A program made the position numbers and the translations under genes. Shown in pieces: positions 10,841 to 23,479 of a stretch of 64,000 nucleotides of DNA (within the stretch, counting starts at the first letter, position 1; each line of letters opens with the position of its first letter). Below the pieces are notes generated by a model. That model ran no database searches. It saw nothing but the letters and a program-made list of their open reading frames with translations, and was not told where the DNA came from. The stretch is from contig OX104129.1 in assembly GCA_944470555.2 (NCBI GenBank), positions 85,706,820-85,770,819 of the forward strand, in the 5' to 3' direction. Source of the stretch: Heterobilharzia americana (Eukaryota; Platyhelminthes; Trematoda; Strigeidida; Schistosomatidae).

Positions 10841-12410
10841 AGTGATGAGTGGTGAGAATTTGTTGATATCATGTTATTATTCGTCATGGACTGATTGCAG
10901 TTTGAGATTTACTGAAAACAGAGTAGTGGAGAATAACAACTTTATTCAACCTTGGAACATTTCAAAACGACATCTAGCACGTACTGTGATATACACGTTA
11001 CCACTCAGCAGTTGCATTGAAAATAACACTGAAATATTAGATCTTGCTGTACCCAGTTAGTTACATAGAACTAGAACACGGCACTTTAATTCCTTCACTA
11101 GTTATTTCATCAGTAAGATAAATAGTGATTAGATTTTTAGCCGATTCCTATCAATGGAGATTAATGAAGTTGTAACATCGTAGGATGAAATCAGTTCACT
11201 TTTGTTAGTAAGAATGCATTTCAACCTTCTCAAAACGTTCCTAGATAGCTATTTGATTTCAACAGATACTTTGATACTTTAAAGAGTTTCTTCGACGAAA
11301 TGTTTACTTGAGTCTCTCAAGGTTAAACGTTTAGGAATAAGACAAAGTTTGGTTTCATAGAGATTCAACCATAGTTTTCACTGTTGGGAAAAAACAGAGA
11401 CAACAGCGAGTTCAGAGTTCAAGTCAACAATCCTTATATTGATAATAAAGATAAAGTTTTAGATATGACTGACTACACCCAAGTTCATCAGGATAAACTA
11501 CTGAGCCGCCTGCACAGAAAATTTTATGCGATAAGGTTTTCTGAAGCTTTTGTATATAACGTTATCCAGGATGACAAAGTTAGCACAGACGTCAGTAAAA
11601 ACAACACCTAAAAAGTTATCCTTCTAAGCCGTAAATATTCCTCACTTAATCACGTATTGTGTCTGCATCGTTCAACCTCTAAAATTTCAAGAATTATTTT
11701 GAAATACTATGTCAATTATTTGACCGATTCACTAGCAAATTAAAAAATGTCTCACAGACTTGATTACTTTAGTTCTTATATGTTATAGAAATGTGTGTTG
11801 TTATAAGGCTGCTTGAGACTGTTCAACATTTCTTCACAAAATGAATCATTGATAAGCTGAAATAACTTTTACAAATCAAATGAACAACAATTTAATGACA
11901 CAAAATACGCTTTATACTGTGTAATTCATTATATAAATCAGCGAGAACTTCATTGTAATGTCATAAAGTATGCATTCAACCTGAGATCAACATATGAATC
12001 ATTGAAAAGAGTTAAATATACAATGATTTCCGACTGAAAATACAGAAGACTTAACCCAATCGATAATCAGTACAAAATATGTATCAAACGGGTAGGATTT
12101 TTAAATTCAGATATGCTTCCTGTTGAGATTCATAAAATAAAACATAAAACCCGTTAAAATTAGTAGGTAGCTACAGAAGTGACGTCAGTTTTCAACTCCT
12201 GAAACCGTCTTTAATTAATTAGGTTCATGAATTTTTCACAGTCTCCAAGTTGTACTCCTACATTGATGAACAATTGTAAATATGCTATTGGTTATTTTCA
12301 AACCTGAAAGTCAAAATCTTAATTACATATATTTATCAAATTCAGATAACCTTTTAAACCCAGATAACAATTTACTAGTCTAACCAGTAGATCAACGTAG
12401 ACTCCACTTT
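10841..12410. other. Non-coding AT-rich stretch
   Basis: A 75-codon frame at 11,384-11,611 starts with MGKNRDNSEF and is hydrophilic, but it has no recognisable motif and no splice or poly(A) context. I would not call it a gene. Nothing else is seen. Confidence 0.35.
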
Positions 12411-12414
12411 CATA

Positions 12415-12725
12415 TTGATTAGTGACGAGGGTGCAACCAATTTCATGTTGTCTAGCTCCGAGTGCAGACCAAATCCAACCAACTAAAATCTACCATTGTG
12501 CAACGCGATGCTAAACTGCCTAACTTCGCTGCCACATTACAAATATGATCGATAGGATTCAGTCTGCACTCATAGCTAGACAACATAAAATCGGTTCCAC
12601 TCTCGTCATCAATCAATACATATAAATTAGCCCTACAGGAGGCCAAATAGTTCAGTGGTAAAGTCGCTGACTACACCACTGTGTGACATGAGTTCGAATC
12701 TCAACTAACAAAATTAATGACTGAT
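12415..12725 (+). repeat. Dispersed repeat with tRNA-like head (copy A)
   Basis: An internal palindromic arrangement is present. 'ttcatgttgtctagctccgagtgcag' near 12,442 is mirrored by 'ctgcactcatagctagacaacat' near 12,570. A tRNA-like module follows ('atagttcagtggtaaag' plus 'gagttcgaatctca', about 12,648-12,705). The same sequence appears inverted at 15,205-15,695, and relatives occur at 22,540-22,740 and 57,245-57,440. Confidence 0.65.
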
Positions 12726-13039
12726 ATTTTCGATCAGAACAACGCGACATGAATTCATATTTTATCTCAATATCATTATTTAAAATAGGGCGTAAAATTG
12801 CATCCGAAAGCTTATCTTTTATACATTTTTTTTGCTGATAAAGTCTATAATTCGTTTATGTCAATGATTTGTAAACGCCCAAAAGAGATTTTTACTGTGT
12901 TACTATCGGTAATAAATATAAGTGTTTTTAAAAATAATTGGACAACATTTCCCTATTTTTAGCCTATGAAAAGTATAATCTTCAAGGGAATTTTAACATA
13001 AAGTTAGTATAAAAAATTATATATGCGCTATGAGTTACT

Positions 13040-13930
13040 TGCTCAGAAGATTTGGATTCCGCCGATGATGACTTATGTCTAATGTCTTGTGGCACAAACT
13101 TGAAGATCTACTGGCAAAAGCTTACAAGTTGACAGAAGAGACAGGGCAGCGAAGACATGACCTCAATAAAATGTGGAGAAGACAGAGGTGATGAAGATAC
13201 CCAAGCAACACCAACATCATCAACAACAAGCACCAATCACCATCAACGAAAGAAACTTAAAGGAAGTAATCTCTTTCATCCACCAAATAGGCAGCATCGT
13301 CTCAACTACAGGCGGCACAGGCACAGACGACGAAGTCAAACCAGGATAGGAAACAAGACAAGACAGGCGTCCATTAACCTGAAACCAGTATGGAGGTCTT
13401 CTGCACTTCACTCAGCATAAAGCGTGAACAACATCCAGATTTTCAACACCAACGTCAGTCAAGTCAGTGCTCCTGCATGGTTCAGAGACTTGGAGAGTTA
13501 CAAAAGGCATTCCCGATAAACTACAGATATTCATCAACAAGTGCCTACACTGGCTCGTTACTGAAGATCAGATGACCAGAGTAATAAGAATAATCAACAA
13601 GGAACTAAGGCTGGCAACTAACCAACCAAGAAACTATCCTTTAACACATATGCAGTAGAAGGAAGTGGAGGTGGATTGGATTGGGCAAACAGTGAGAAGG
13701 CCGACTGGGGAAATCACGTGCCAGGCCAGGTATTCGAGTATGACACAGATGGGAAACGACGAGTTGGGCATCCGAGGTGAGGTTGACATGAAGGAGATGA
13801 TGTGACGAAGAAATAAAAGCTTGTGCGCGGTCTTGGAGCCTGGTTTGAATGACTGTAGAGAAGAGGGTCTAATGGAGGCAAGCTATTGAATCCATATTTT
13901 CCACTAGGAAAAATTAATAGATAATAATAA
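13040..13930 (+). mobile_element. RTE 3'-half fragment
   Basis: It shares 'cagaagatttggattccgcc', 'aatgtcttgtggcacaaact' and 'gttacaaaaggcattccc' with the copy at 6.9-8.1 kb. It ends in 'ggaaaaattaatagataataataat' with an (AAT)n tail. Frameshifts are numerous, and no RT core is retained. Confidence 0.8.
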
Positions 13931-15200
13931 TTTCTGAAATTTTGAAAAGTACTAGTGTCTTTATAACGAAAGACTAGAAAGTGAATAACCTATAAAATTC
14001 AGAGCTTCGAGCTGTTGGTTATTAAGAACCAACTGTAATTAAGATATCCGGTAAGTATCACGCAGAATGAATTCTGCCTCAGATGTGGATTGACAGAATT
14101 TGAAAATGTTACTCAACACCAGAAGAAGATAACAGTCACAAAAAAAGATTTGAATAGACAAGACATTGGTCAGTATAGACAACTCATAATAACGTTACAG
14201 ATATGTAGTATAGATATTATGGAAAATGTCAACTACGGTCAAAGTTTAACATCATTTAGTATCAAAGTTTGTTAGAGTGTAAACCAGCAGAAAAAAGCAG
14301 CATGCTACAGAAATTAGTAAGATCATTTTGTGAGATAGAAAATATACGCAGATAACAATGTGTAATACTGTACACACAAGTGCATTCTTTTACAACAATA
14401 TTGGTGATAAATAAGAATATAATATACAATAATTGTAATGGATTCGAATCAATAAACTAAGGTTGCAAATCAGAGAATGAAAAAAGATTGTAGTCAGCAA
14501 CTATTCAGACAATTATAAAGCTAATGCCATTACAGCAAAAGTGATAAACAAAAGATATCCGTGCAAAGAGTTTATGATTCCCTTTACAAATAACCACAGA
14601 TTTCAGTTTTCAAAAAAATGACTTAATAGATGTCATCTTGAACCGCCTATCTTCATCTCATATATGACATCAAATGAAATTTCTTCTTCATGCTACGTAA
14701 CCCAACAGAAAGATATATACTTCAAAATACAATTGTTTTTAATAATTTTGACTCATTTTTTTGAGAACTGTAGGAATAAATGTTCATAAGCATATCCCTT
14801 CAGTTCCCTTCTAAAACAATCTAAGTACTAGTCAAAATATATGGTGAGGATCAACAGCTTCTCATTGGATGAAAGCTTTTTAAGGAGTATTGAAGCAGTT
14901 GAAGAAGTTTACTGCATCTATCTTGCGTGAGTATAGAAGGATTCATTATAAATTTTAAAAAGTGAAAATCACATAGATGAAGAATATTAAATAGATGGCT
15001 TTGCTGATTTCACTTTTCAAACATTTCATAGTTTTATTTCTATCTTTTGATATAAACAAAGACTATGTCAAGCTTATTGAAGATTTCGATTATTTTTGAC
15101 TGTTGAAATGTAAACCTTCTCCATTTTCATCAATTGTCACATGATCCTTCCGATGGCTATGGATATTTTCATGACAACTGACTGCTAAATATAAATTTTC
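13931..15200. other. Non-coding stretch
   Basis: AT-rich, with no convincing ORF, repeat or splice-bounded exon. Confidence 0.35.
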
Positions 15201-15204
15201 TTTA

Positions 15205-15695
15205 TGTTAGTCGGTTAGAGGCAATTGGCAGGAAGCTTTGGACCTGGGCTTCGTGCCTTTTCGGACTTGTCAGCAAGAGGTATCTGCAACCTCGATGCAA
15301 CTGATGTCTCGTCTGAGATTTGAACCCACGTCACACAATGTTGTAGTCAGAGACTTTACAACTGAACTATTTGGCCTCCTGTAGGACTAATTTATATGTA
15401 TTGATTGGTGACGGGAGTGGAACCGATTTCATGTTGTCTAGCTATGAGTGCAGACTGAATCCTATTGATCATATTTGTAATGTGGCAGCGAAGTTAGGCA
15501 GTTTAGCATCGCGTTGCACAATAGTAGATGTTAGTTGGTTGGAGGCAACTGGCAGGAATCCCTGGACCAAGGTTTCGTGCCTTTTTGTTACTCATCAACA
15601 AGGAGTATCTGAAATCTCAACGGAACTGATGTCCAGTCTGAGATTGGAACCCATGTCACCCAATGTTGTAGTCACTGACTTAAAAATTTACTGAC
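15205..15695 (-). repeat. Composite repeat: two direct copies of a tRNA-like module around a central block
   Basis: The block 'ggttagaggcaattggcag ... gtagtcagagactttac' (15,205-15,365) recurs as 'ggttggaggcaactggcag ... gtagtcactgacttaa' (about 15,535-15,690). The roughly 165 bp between them match, inverted, the 12,415-12,650 repeat. Each direct copy contains an inverted B-box-like sequence ('gatttgaacccacgtcac' near 15,320). The arrangement resembles a small element with terminal direct repeats, but no coding capacity is present. Confidence 0.6.
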
Positions 15696-16850
15696 AGTTC
15701 TGATGATTTGCGGATGCGTAAAACCTGAAAAGAAAATATGTACACATTTATATCATTGCTAAGTTTTAAAGTGTGGAACAAGACTGAGATTATTCCACTC
15801 TGATTAGACTGTGAGCGTTAAATTCTGCTCTAAACTTCATCGAGTAAATGATACTAAATCAATGTGTTTTATAAAGTAGACTAATCTAATATGCAATTGT
15901 ATTCCATCATGGTGCCGAGTTTCTGTACTTACATTGATGAAAAATATTAAAATCTTGTCTTTAGTTAAAACACCCATTCACCGGACACTTTTACAGAACT
16001 GTCCACACTTTAACTTGTTTTTTTTATACGTTAACTATTTCAATAAAATAAACTAAATAATTTTCTTCAAACTTCTTATTACTTCAGATGGTAGTTTTCT
16101 AGCAACTTTTCTCTAGACTTTGGTCACATAACAAGTCAGTTTTGTATACTCCCTGTATGTCCACTTGTTAGTGACTACTTGACATAAGTTATATATATAT
16201 ATATATATGGATGCTTGGATAATAATTCTGAGATTCTACCTTTCATGTTCGCTGATTTTGCCTGTAAGGGAAAAAGGCGGTGATATAACAGAAGGCGTGT
16301 TTACAGTGTCAACGGCGTCAATAATATATACGAGTTATAAGGTTTATATATATAAATATATTGTGGTGGCCTTGGCTATTTCCAGGCCTTCCTAGATTTA
16401 TATCCTATTAATTTTCCATCTGTTTAGCCAACCTGTAACTTACACGTTGTTTCATGTATTTTTTCCCGAAACTTACAAGCAAAGTGATTGCTTGAAGTTC
16501 AAAGTTCTGATCAATCTTTCTGTTCACTGTAAAATTCAGTTATGTAAAAAGTACTTTGCCACATTTTGCCTGCGTTTTCATGCAATTCAGACTGGTGAAA
16601 CCAGTGTTTCTTGTAGCTACATGCTACAGGTAAAAAATAAAAATAACTGCTGATAAGGTCTTAGAAAACACTTGTAATGTGAGCAAAAACATATTTCTTT
16701 CAGTCAATTCTTCGACAGTGGTTCCACATTAGTATATAACATTCTCAAAATATACAGTTACATATCAGAATAGTGATGACAATTGTTTCATGATAGTTTA
16801 TCAATCTCAAGGTATCAACGGAGTGCTTATTGAAAAAGTTAATTAAAGCT
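15696..16850. other. Non-coding stretch with (TA)n and an isolated signal-peptide-like exon candidate
   Basis: A frame at 16,207-16,395 opens with MDAWIIILRFYLSCSLILP and is followed at once by a GTAAGG donor-like site near 16,264. I could not find a convincing second exon. The rest is unremarkable. Confidence 0.3.
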
Positions 16851-16854
16851 GTGG

Positions 16855-17095
16855 CTATTATTATTATTATTATTATTTATCCCTTGAGTTCCTAATGGAA
16901 CATACTGGTTCAATGGCACGTCTCCATTGTGGTCTGTTCTCTGAAATCTTTTGAACCTGGCCTCACGACAGTCCAGAAGCTCTCATTTCTTCCTCATACG
17001 ATCTCCTCCATGTCACCCTCAACACGGACGCCCAACTCGTCGTTTTCTATGGGGGTTCCACTTGAGCACCTGGCCTGGCGCGTGATGTCCCCCAT
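16855..17095 (-). mobile_element. RTE 3'-end fragment, minus strand
   Basis: It starts with an inverted (ATT)n tail, then 'atcccttgagttcctaatgg', the inverted 3' UTR seen in the other RTE copies. It is truncated after 240 bp at 'gcgtgatgtccccc'. Confidence 0.8.
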
Positions 17096-17610
17096 AGTAT
17101 AGGATAATGAAATGATAAAATTGCTGAAATTTTAAGCAGACTGCTGCATAACTGGTAATTGTATATAATGGCTACTAACAGGAACAGATGAAAAAACGAA
17201 TTATTATCTCAAGTCGTCTGCTGTTGATGGAGACTAGAGACCATGGAGACAGAGCAAGATGGCTAAAACTGTAATAATAATAATAATGACAATAAAACTT
17301 GCAGGCATTTGTGAGATGAATAGAGTGAAGTGTGATTCATTTTGAAATTAAGCTATATAGATGACCAAACACACTTTTGGTTTGTTCAAGTGGATTCTGA
17401 TGACTTCTACTGTATGTTAAAGACGAATAGTTTGAATATGGATGAAATTAGAAAGAATGTGATTTTTTTCGCAAAAACATCATCAGTCTTTCTTCATAAA
17501 CATTTATGTTAACTGATTAGATTTTTCATTTTAATTAAATATATTTTTTTAGATTAGGAAAACCAATGATCACTAGCATTCTATCCCATTAATCTATTTA
17601 GTGTTATTGC
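17096..17610. other. Non-coding spacer
   Basis: A short (AAT)n tract lies near 17,272-17,290. No gene is recognised. Confidence 0.35.
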
Positions 17611-17619
17611 TTGTATTAC

Positions 17620-18042
17620 ACTGTCGTTGATTGGACCGAATTGATCAGTCTGTATTGGCATATAGGCTCCTGTGCGGATCCCTCGATATTGCCTGTCTTC
17701 TCACTATATATAGTAATGATACGCAGTGGCTACCAGTGGAATCTAGAATGCATCCACACAGAAGCCTATATGCCAACAGAGACTGATCAATTTGGTTTAA
17801 TCAACGACGGTGTAATACAAACAGTAACATTAAACCTATACCAGTCGTACAAGAAGTGGCTATCGTGACTAGATGGCGTAGTGGATAACGTTCTCGCATT
17901 CGAAGCGATCACTCCCGAGTCCAAGTCCTGGTGGGAACTACATCACTTACTAGGAGGCAGGCACATCCAGCTGATGAGTCCCAAATAGAAAGAAATGCTC
18001 ATCTTGGATTCCACTGCTAACCACTACGCTTCATTACTATAC

Positions 18043-18045
<3 letters not shown>
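17620..18045 (+). repeat. SINE with inverted tail, copy 3
   Basis: Same composite as 2,155-2,575. It has 'cgttgattggaccgaattga', an inverted tail near 17,705-17,750, then a head with 'gcgtagtggataacg' and a B-box-like 'agtccaagtcctgg', and a tail ending near 18,045. It also holds an inverted internal copy of 'gactgatcaatttgg'. Confidence 0.65.
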
Positions 18046-18079
<34 letters not shown>

Positions 18080-18501
18080 ATTAGTTTCGTATGCTACATC
18101 AGCATATACTCTTCAGTCCGTTTTATCAATACATTGGTATGTTATAATATGTTTTAAAAAACAACCAAATGAAAAATTACTTGTCTATCGTTTAATTGAT
18201 CCTAAAATAAACAAGAAGTATTACAATAAATTAAAATATGTTGTAGTTTTATATTATATCATATAAAATAACATAAAAAAAGATAAAAACGACATAAATA
18301 AATAGTCAGATAGAGTAATACTTGTTGATTATCGATAAACACTGAAATCAACTTATAATAACTGAAGTGCATATAACTTCGACTTTTTAATGAATGATGT
18401 GATACAAAAAAAGAACTCAAGTGCATTATAACAATAAAAATATTATTTATTTACAATGGATTTATTAACTAATATAGTTTTAAAAAAGTAGTTAACTTGA
18501 T

Positions 18502-19728
18502 ATGCGTTGGGTATTACTTATCTATTATTCTTTTTATTGCAAATATTTGCATATCCTTCAAGTCAAAATTATGATGGTGATGAGGCATTCCTTGAAAGTG
18601 GGTTCAATTATTACAATAACCCCTACTCAGGTAACAGTCAAAAGAAAGATGATTACAATTATGATAATTATAATTATAAGGAAGACTATGAAGATAATGA
18701 TTATTATACAAAAGAATATGATAAGTATAAGCCTAATAAAGGTAATTATGATACTGAAGATTCTAAATTAGAAAAACTTGTATTAGGTTATCAAGATTCA
18801 GTAAAAGAATATAAACCTCGAAAAGATGGATCAAAAGAATACAATTATTATGATTATAATGTAAAGAAAAATTATGCTGAAAAGGCAAATGATCAACAAA
18901 ACAAACGAGATAATAATAATTATGGTTATGATAATGAAGATCAGAATTCATATACATATAGAGATGATGATTTATACACAGGATATTCTAAAGAAGATTA
19001 TACATCTAAAGAGCCTTATTCAATGGATAAAAAACCGGATAGAATAAAACAAAAGAAGAATATTATCAACCTGAAAAATATGAGAAAAAAGAGAAATATA
19101 CTGAATCATATGATGATGGTTATACTTATAAGTATAAACCGAATAAATATCCCTCTAAGAAATATGAAAATGAAGCTAAAAATTATGATTCAGACTATAG
19201 TAATAAACATGATTCTTACTATTCTTCTGATAAAAATAAAAAGCCAAAGAAAAAGAAAGTCAAGAAGCCAAAACGTGATATAAACTATTATGATACAAAA
19301 GGCAAATATGTTCAATATTCTTATGAAGATTACACTGACAACTATAAACCAAATTATTATAATGATTATTATTATTATTATCGAAGTAAATATAAATACG
19401 ATACAGACAAATACAATGAAGATAATGATCAAGCTAGTGAAGAATGTACTCCAAGAAGGAAGAAGCCAAAGAAAAGAAAGCCAAAGAAAAAGAAACTACA
19501 GAGAAGAGAACAATACAATCCAGAATATAAGAATACAGAATCATACAGTGATGACTATGAACCGAGAAAAAAACTCAAAATATCAGAAAGAAAAAGAAAC
19601 CTAAAAACTACTACCATCCAGATTATGATAATGATATTGATTATAAGTATACAGATAATGATGGAAATGATGAATATTTATATAATGGATATGATGAAAA
19701 AGATGAAGAAGACAATGGTGAGGAATAA
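18502..19728 (+). CDS. Tyr/Asp/Lys/Asn-rich secreted protein, eggshell-precursor-like, with three frame breaks
   Basis: Three consecutive frames together give about 409 residues of highly biased sequence (Tyr, Lys, Asp, Asn, Glu). A hydrophobic N-terminus follows the ATG at 18,502, and the product stops at 19,728. The body has short imperfect repeats around YDKYKPNK, NYDNYNYK and YYDYN, and Lys-rich patches such as KKPKKKK. Frame changes are needed near 18,531-18,535 (T5 run, inside the signal peptide), near 19,043 (A-rich) and in the A7 run at 19,567-19,573. Each break fits one missing base, and each neighbouring segment stays open and keeps the same composition. Tyr-rich secreted proteins of this type in trematodes are eggshell precursors (p48/p34 type), cross-linked through oxidised tyrosines in the vitelline glands. 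That role is inferred from composition. A decaying pseudogene is the alternative. Confidence 0.65.
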
Positions 19729-19975
19729 AAAGCTTTTGACTAAAATCATGTTAACAAACTCAACAATACCAATAAGCCTAATAACAATTACTCCTTTTTA
19801 TGAAGTAATATCTAGCGTTTTGTGAAGAAAACAGAAAAAAAAAAAATCAACATTGTTACTGATTTTTATTCTACATTAAAAAAAAATAATCATATCAAAA
19901 CAGACTAGTCTACAGATGGGTGATTAAGTCATAGACAGAAATAAATAGCTTGACACATTGAGTTAAATCATACTT
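19729..19975 (+). other. 3' flank of the Tyr-rich gene
   Basis: A-rich runs (19,835-19,850 and 19,876-19,886) and no coding potential. The only AATAAA nearby overlaps the stop codon and is too close to be the processing signal. Confidence 0.3.
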
Positions 19976-19979
19976 TATT

Positions 19980-21275
19980 ACCATTATTATTATTTTTCCC
20001 TTGGGTTCCTATTGGAATATAGGTCTTCAGTAACAAGCCTCTATTACATTCTCTTCTATGCAGTCTTCAAAAACATGGCACCATGACAGCACACATGCTT
20101 TCATTTCTTCCTCACATCATCTCCTTTATGTCATCCACACCTCGGACGCCCAACTTCTCGTTTCCCCTTCGGATTCCACTCAATTACATGGCCTGAAGTG
20201 TGATGTCCCAGATTGACTTTCTCAATCTATTTCCACTTTCCTCTCCTGCGTATTTGTTGAGTGACAGGTTCCTGGTTGGTTCGTTGCCAGACACCCACAG
20301 TGAGTTTCTTCTTGATTATTTTTATTATTCTGCCCATCTGATCTCAAGTATCGAGTGAACGTAGGCGATAGCTGTTGATGAATGTCTGCAGTTTGTTGGA
20401 AGTGCTTTTCATGACACACCAAATTTCTCAACCATATAGCAGCACTGACGAGACTGAGGTTGGTGTTGAAAATTCTGATGTTGTTCGCGCTTTATGCTGA
20501 GTGAAGTAGATCTACACACTGATTGCAGGTTAACGAATCCCGTTCTTGCTATCTTTCAGATCCTGGCTTTGACATCTCTATCTGTCCCACTACCTGTAGT
20601 TGAAACAATGGTGGCTCGGTAGTTGTGTAGGTGGAAGAGACTACTACCTTTAGGTGTATCTCGTTAATGATGATTGGTGTTGTTGGTGATACTGTTTTTG
20701 GCTGCATTTCTTCATCAATCCCATCTTCTCTACATTCACTTGAAGTCACGTCTTCCTTCACTGCCTCGTCTCTCCTGTCTACTTGGTAGTTTACACCTGT
20801 AGATCTCCGAGTATGTGTCACAAGACATTGGACATAAATCATCAACATCATCATCATCATCATCATCATCATCGAGGACGAAACCCAAATTGTCTAGGCT
20901 GTTTTCATCGGTCCAGTCAGTGTATGCCCTTCTTCTCACTCCTCACGGATTGAGGCATAATCCAGTCCACCAGATTCAGAAGATAATTGGTGATAGTAGG
21001 CACACTTGTCTTACTGCTGTCTCCACCTCACTTCAAAGGCGTCACTGAGCTTCCCATTGTGAATCACTTGGCATGTGGCGTCTACATATAGCAGTGGAAT
21101 GAGGTTGATAAAGGTATGTGACGCAAACCATAGAGTTGAAGCAATTGCTGAATTACTTCTTGGTGCTATCGACACTTTCGAAGGCGTCTTCAAAGTCGAT
21201 GAAGTTGAGTTGTGGTAGAGGATTGACTGTCATTCCATTCTCTGTTCTAGGAGTTCATCTCCATAAAATGAAAAA
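19980..21275 (-). mobile_element. RTE-clade retrotransposon 3' half, minus strand
   Basis: It starts with an inverted (ATT)n tail and 'cccttgggttcctattgg', then runs through C-terminal coding and into the RT region. Translated minus-strand pieces match the spacer copy at 32.2-35.4 kb nearly word for word, for example RRSTGVNYQVDRRDEAVKED, and SNSAIASTLWFASHTFINL near 21,120. An (ATC)n run at 20,840-20,872 also matches 32,843-32,877. It is 5'-truncated near 21,275. Confidence 0.85.
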
Positions 21276-22119
21276 ATCAGAGACGTACTACATTGAGTAT
21301 AATATAAATATACTTTATTTTGACTGAGTTCCTAATATAGCCTTTTTATGCATGACTATGTACATAAAATTCTTTATTCCAAGTGAGTCTTTCAAGTTGA
21401 GGTGAAAACATTGATAACTTTTTATTATGTTCACAGGTGTTCAGAACATGTTTCATTGTTTGTTTTTCCAACCTATGTTTAGTAAATAAGTGTAGATACT
21501 GAGAGGTTATTATACACAATCAAACTTAAGTTACTAAGAATGGAGTCAATTGAAAGGAGCTAAGTAAATCTCTTTTTTTGGTGATACTTAAGACAATATA
21601 TTTTAAACTGATAATCGAATGTTGTAAAAACTTATATCCAACATCCACTTTACATGCCTTAATCGTCTTACTCATCAAAAATATCTGAGACTGTCAAACT
21701 GATATTTAAACAACCTTTGTCGAAACGAACGAACATTGTAAGTTAGCTGGCATTATCAGCAATGAAATATTGCTTAACTCTAAATTATATTAGGAAAATG
21801 TTTTGCAGTTACAATTGAGTCGAAATATCTATCTTGCACATATAATTTATATGGTCGATAAATTTCGACATTTCATATAATTCTTTTGAGAATTAAATGA
21901 GAAAATATTGATAATAAACTACACATGTAAATGAGTAGTTATAAATTTATCACACTAAACATTTTCACTGATAAGAAAGACATATACAATGTGTAAAACA
22001 GATGCTTAATTGACTCACTTGGTGTCGAACACAAAGGTGATCAAATACGATGAGATCATCTTCAAGGTTGAATCGGCAGGACCTCGAAAGTAATCTCAAT
22101 ATTTTCTGACTATTCCTCT
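21276..22119. other. Non-coding DNA left of the palindrome
   Basis: AT-rich and without ORFs. It is single-copy in the window: I find no inverted partner beyond 44,386. Confidence 0.4.
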
Positions 22120-22539
22120 GTTTTTGTTCATACGATTCTTCATATCAAATAGATTACATTTGCTTTTCCAGAGACTATATGTTAGAATCTAACAACTGTC
22201 TCACACACAGTCTCCTCATACATCTCTTCAATGATGAACTCTGAAAAAACACTTTGCATTATCAGTCCCAGATAGTGATAAAGTCGTCAACTGATTGAGT
22301 TAGTGTGTTACATCACTTCCAACAAATTCACATCGAAATTCTTCATACTAAGTCACTGATATTTCACTGTTGTCTCAGTAAAACTGCAGCCTAACTCCAC
22401 TTCTACACAGCACAGTTGGCTGCTTCACAGTGTGATATTTTATTACTAACTATAGCTTATCAGGATTCATCTCTGCTTTTCGCTGATTATCTCCAGCCAT
22501 TTGATATCTGTATTAGTTTGCCACGACGATGAGTCTTCC

Positions 22540-23170
22540 AGCTTGGCTGCCACACTTTGGAATGATTGATAGAATTCAATCACGACTAAAATCTAGACAG
22601 CATGAAGTTGGTTACCCTCCAGATACCAACCAATATACCCAATCCCATCTTACAGGAGGTCGGTCAGCCTGCATAGCTCAGTGGTAGTATCACTGACTGT
22701 GACACTGAGTGTTGTGGGGATGAATCCCAAACAGGACATCAATTTCGCTCAGGTTGTAGTTATGCTTGACTGAGGAGAGATAACAAGTGGTAGAGAGTAT
22801 TCGCAACTCAGGTGAATGATCTTGGTTGTGTTGTGTTCCCTGGTTTGGGCAGCTCAATCTTGGAGACATCATCGTCTTTCTACACGACATCATCATCAAC
22901 ACTAACTTCAGTATGAAGTGAGTAGTCAGCATCTCTCCGTGAGTGACTTAGCAGCGTGTATTGACGGATTGATTTGTGATTGATTGTTTACTTTGAATGT
23001 TGTGTCATTGACTGTATTTCATCACTCATTTCAGTACATGTGGATACTTATGGATATGAATTCAATTTTTACACTTCACACTGAATTTAGTGCTGATGAT
23101 GTCGTCTAGAAGGACGCAGAATGCTCCTCGACTGAACAACACAGCTAAGAGAAGGGAATACCACCAGGAG
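22540..23170 (+). repeat. tRNA-like dispersed repeat cluster in the left arm
   Basis: The part at 22,540-22,740 matches the 12.4-kb repeat. It has 'tgcatagctcagtggtagta' (A-box-like) and 'gatgaatccc' (B-box-like), after a block resembling 'tagacagcatgaagttgg'. It is followed by two versions of the 'gatgtcgt(c/g)tag' repeat (inverted at 22,880, direct at 23,097). The mirror copy is 43,336-43,966. Confidence 0.55.
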
Positions 23171-23479
23171 AGCTGTTGATGATTTCAGCTGTTACTGGAA
23201 ATAAACTCAAAACAACTGATCATCTAAACTCTTCTATGGCTTACGTGACGGCTGACAAAAATACTGGAAGGTATTTATGAGAGCTGAGTGAAATAACCTA
23301 AGAAAGGTAATCTGAGAACTAACAGCTGGATAGAATATTACTTATGCTGTAGGAGAAAATAGTTGAAGAAAATTTGGTAAAAGTATTCTCGACTATAGTG
23401 ATGAAAGGGTATCTAAAGTGTGGAATTCGACAATGAGGCTAGATAACGAGGCTAGGATGTGAATGGATTTATGTGTTCG

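Noticed and set aside
11384..11611. 75-codon hydrophilic frame as a gene
   Set aside because: It has no homology that I recognise, no splice or poly(A) context and no second copy.
19190..19432. Ile-rich minus-strand frame
   Set aside because: Antisense shadow of the Tyr/Asp-rich gene, where AT-rich codons read as Ile, Val and Phe.
20549..20939. Frames with long Met or Asp runs (also at 32,555-32,942)
   Set aside because: They are translations of the (ATC)n microsatellite inside RTE copies in different frames, not genes.
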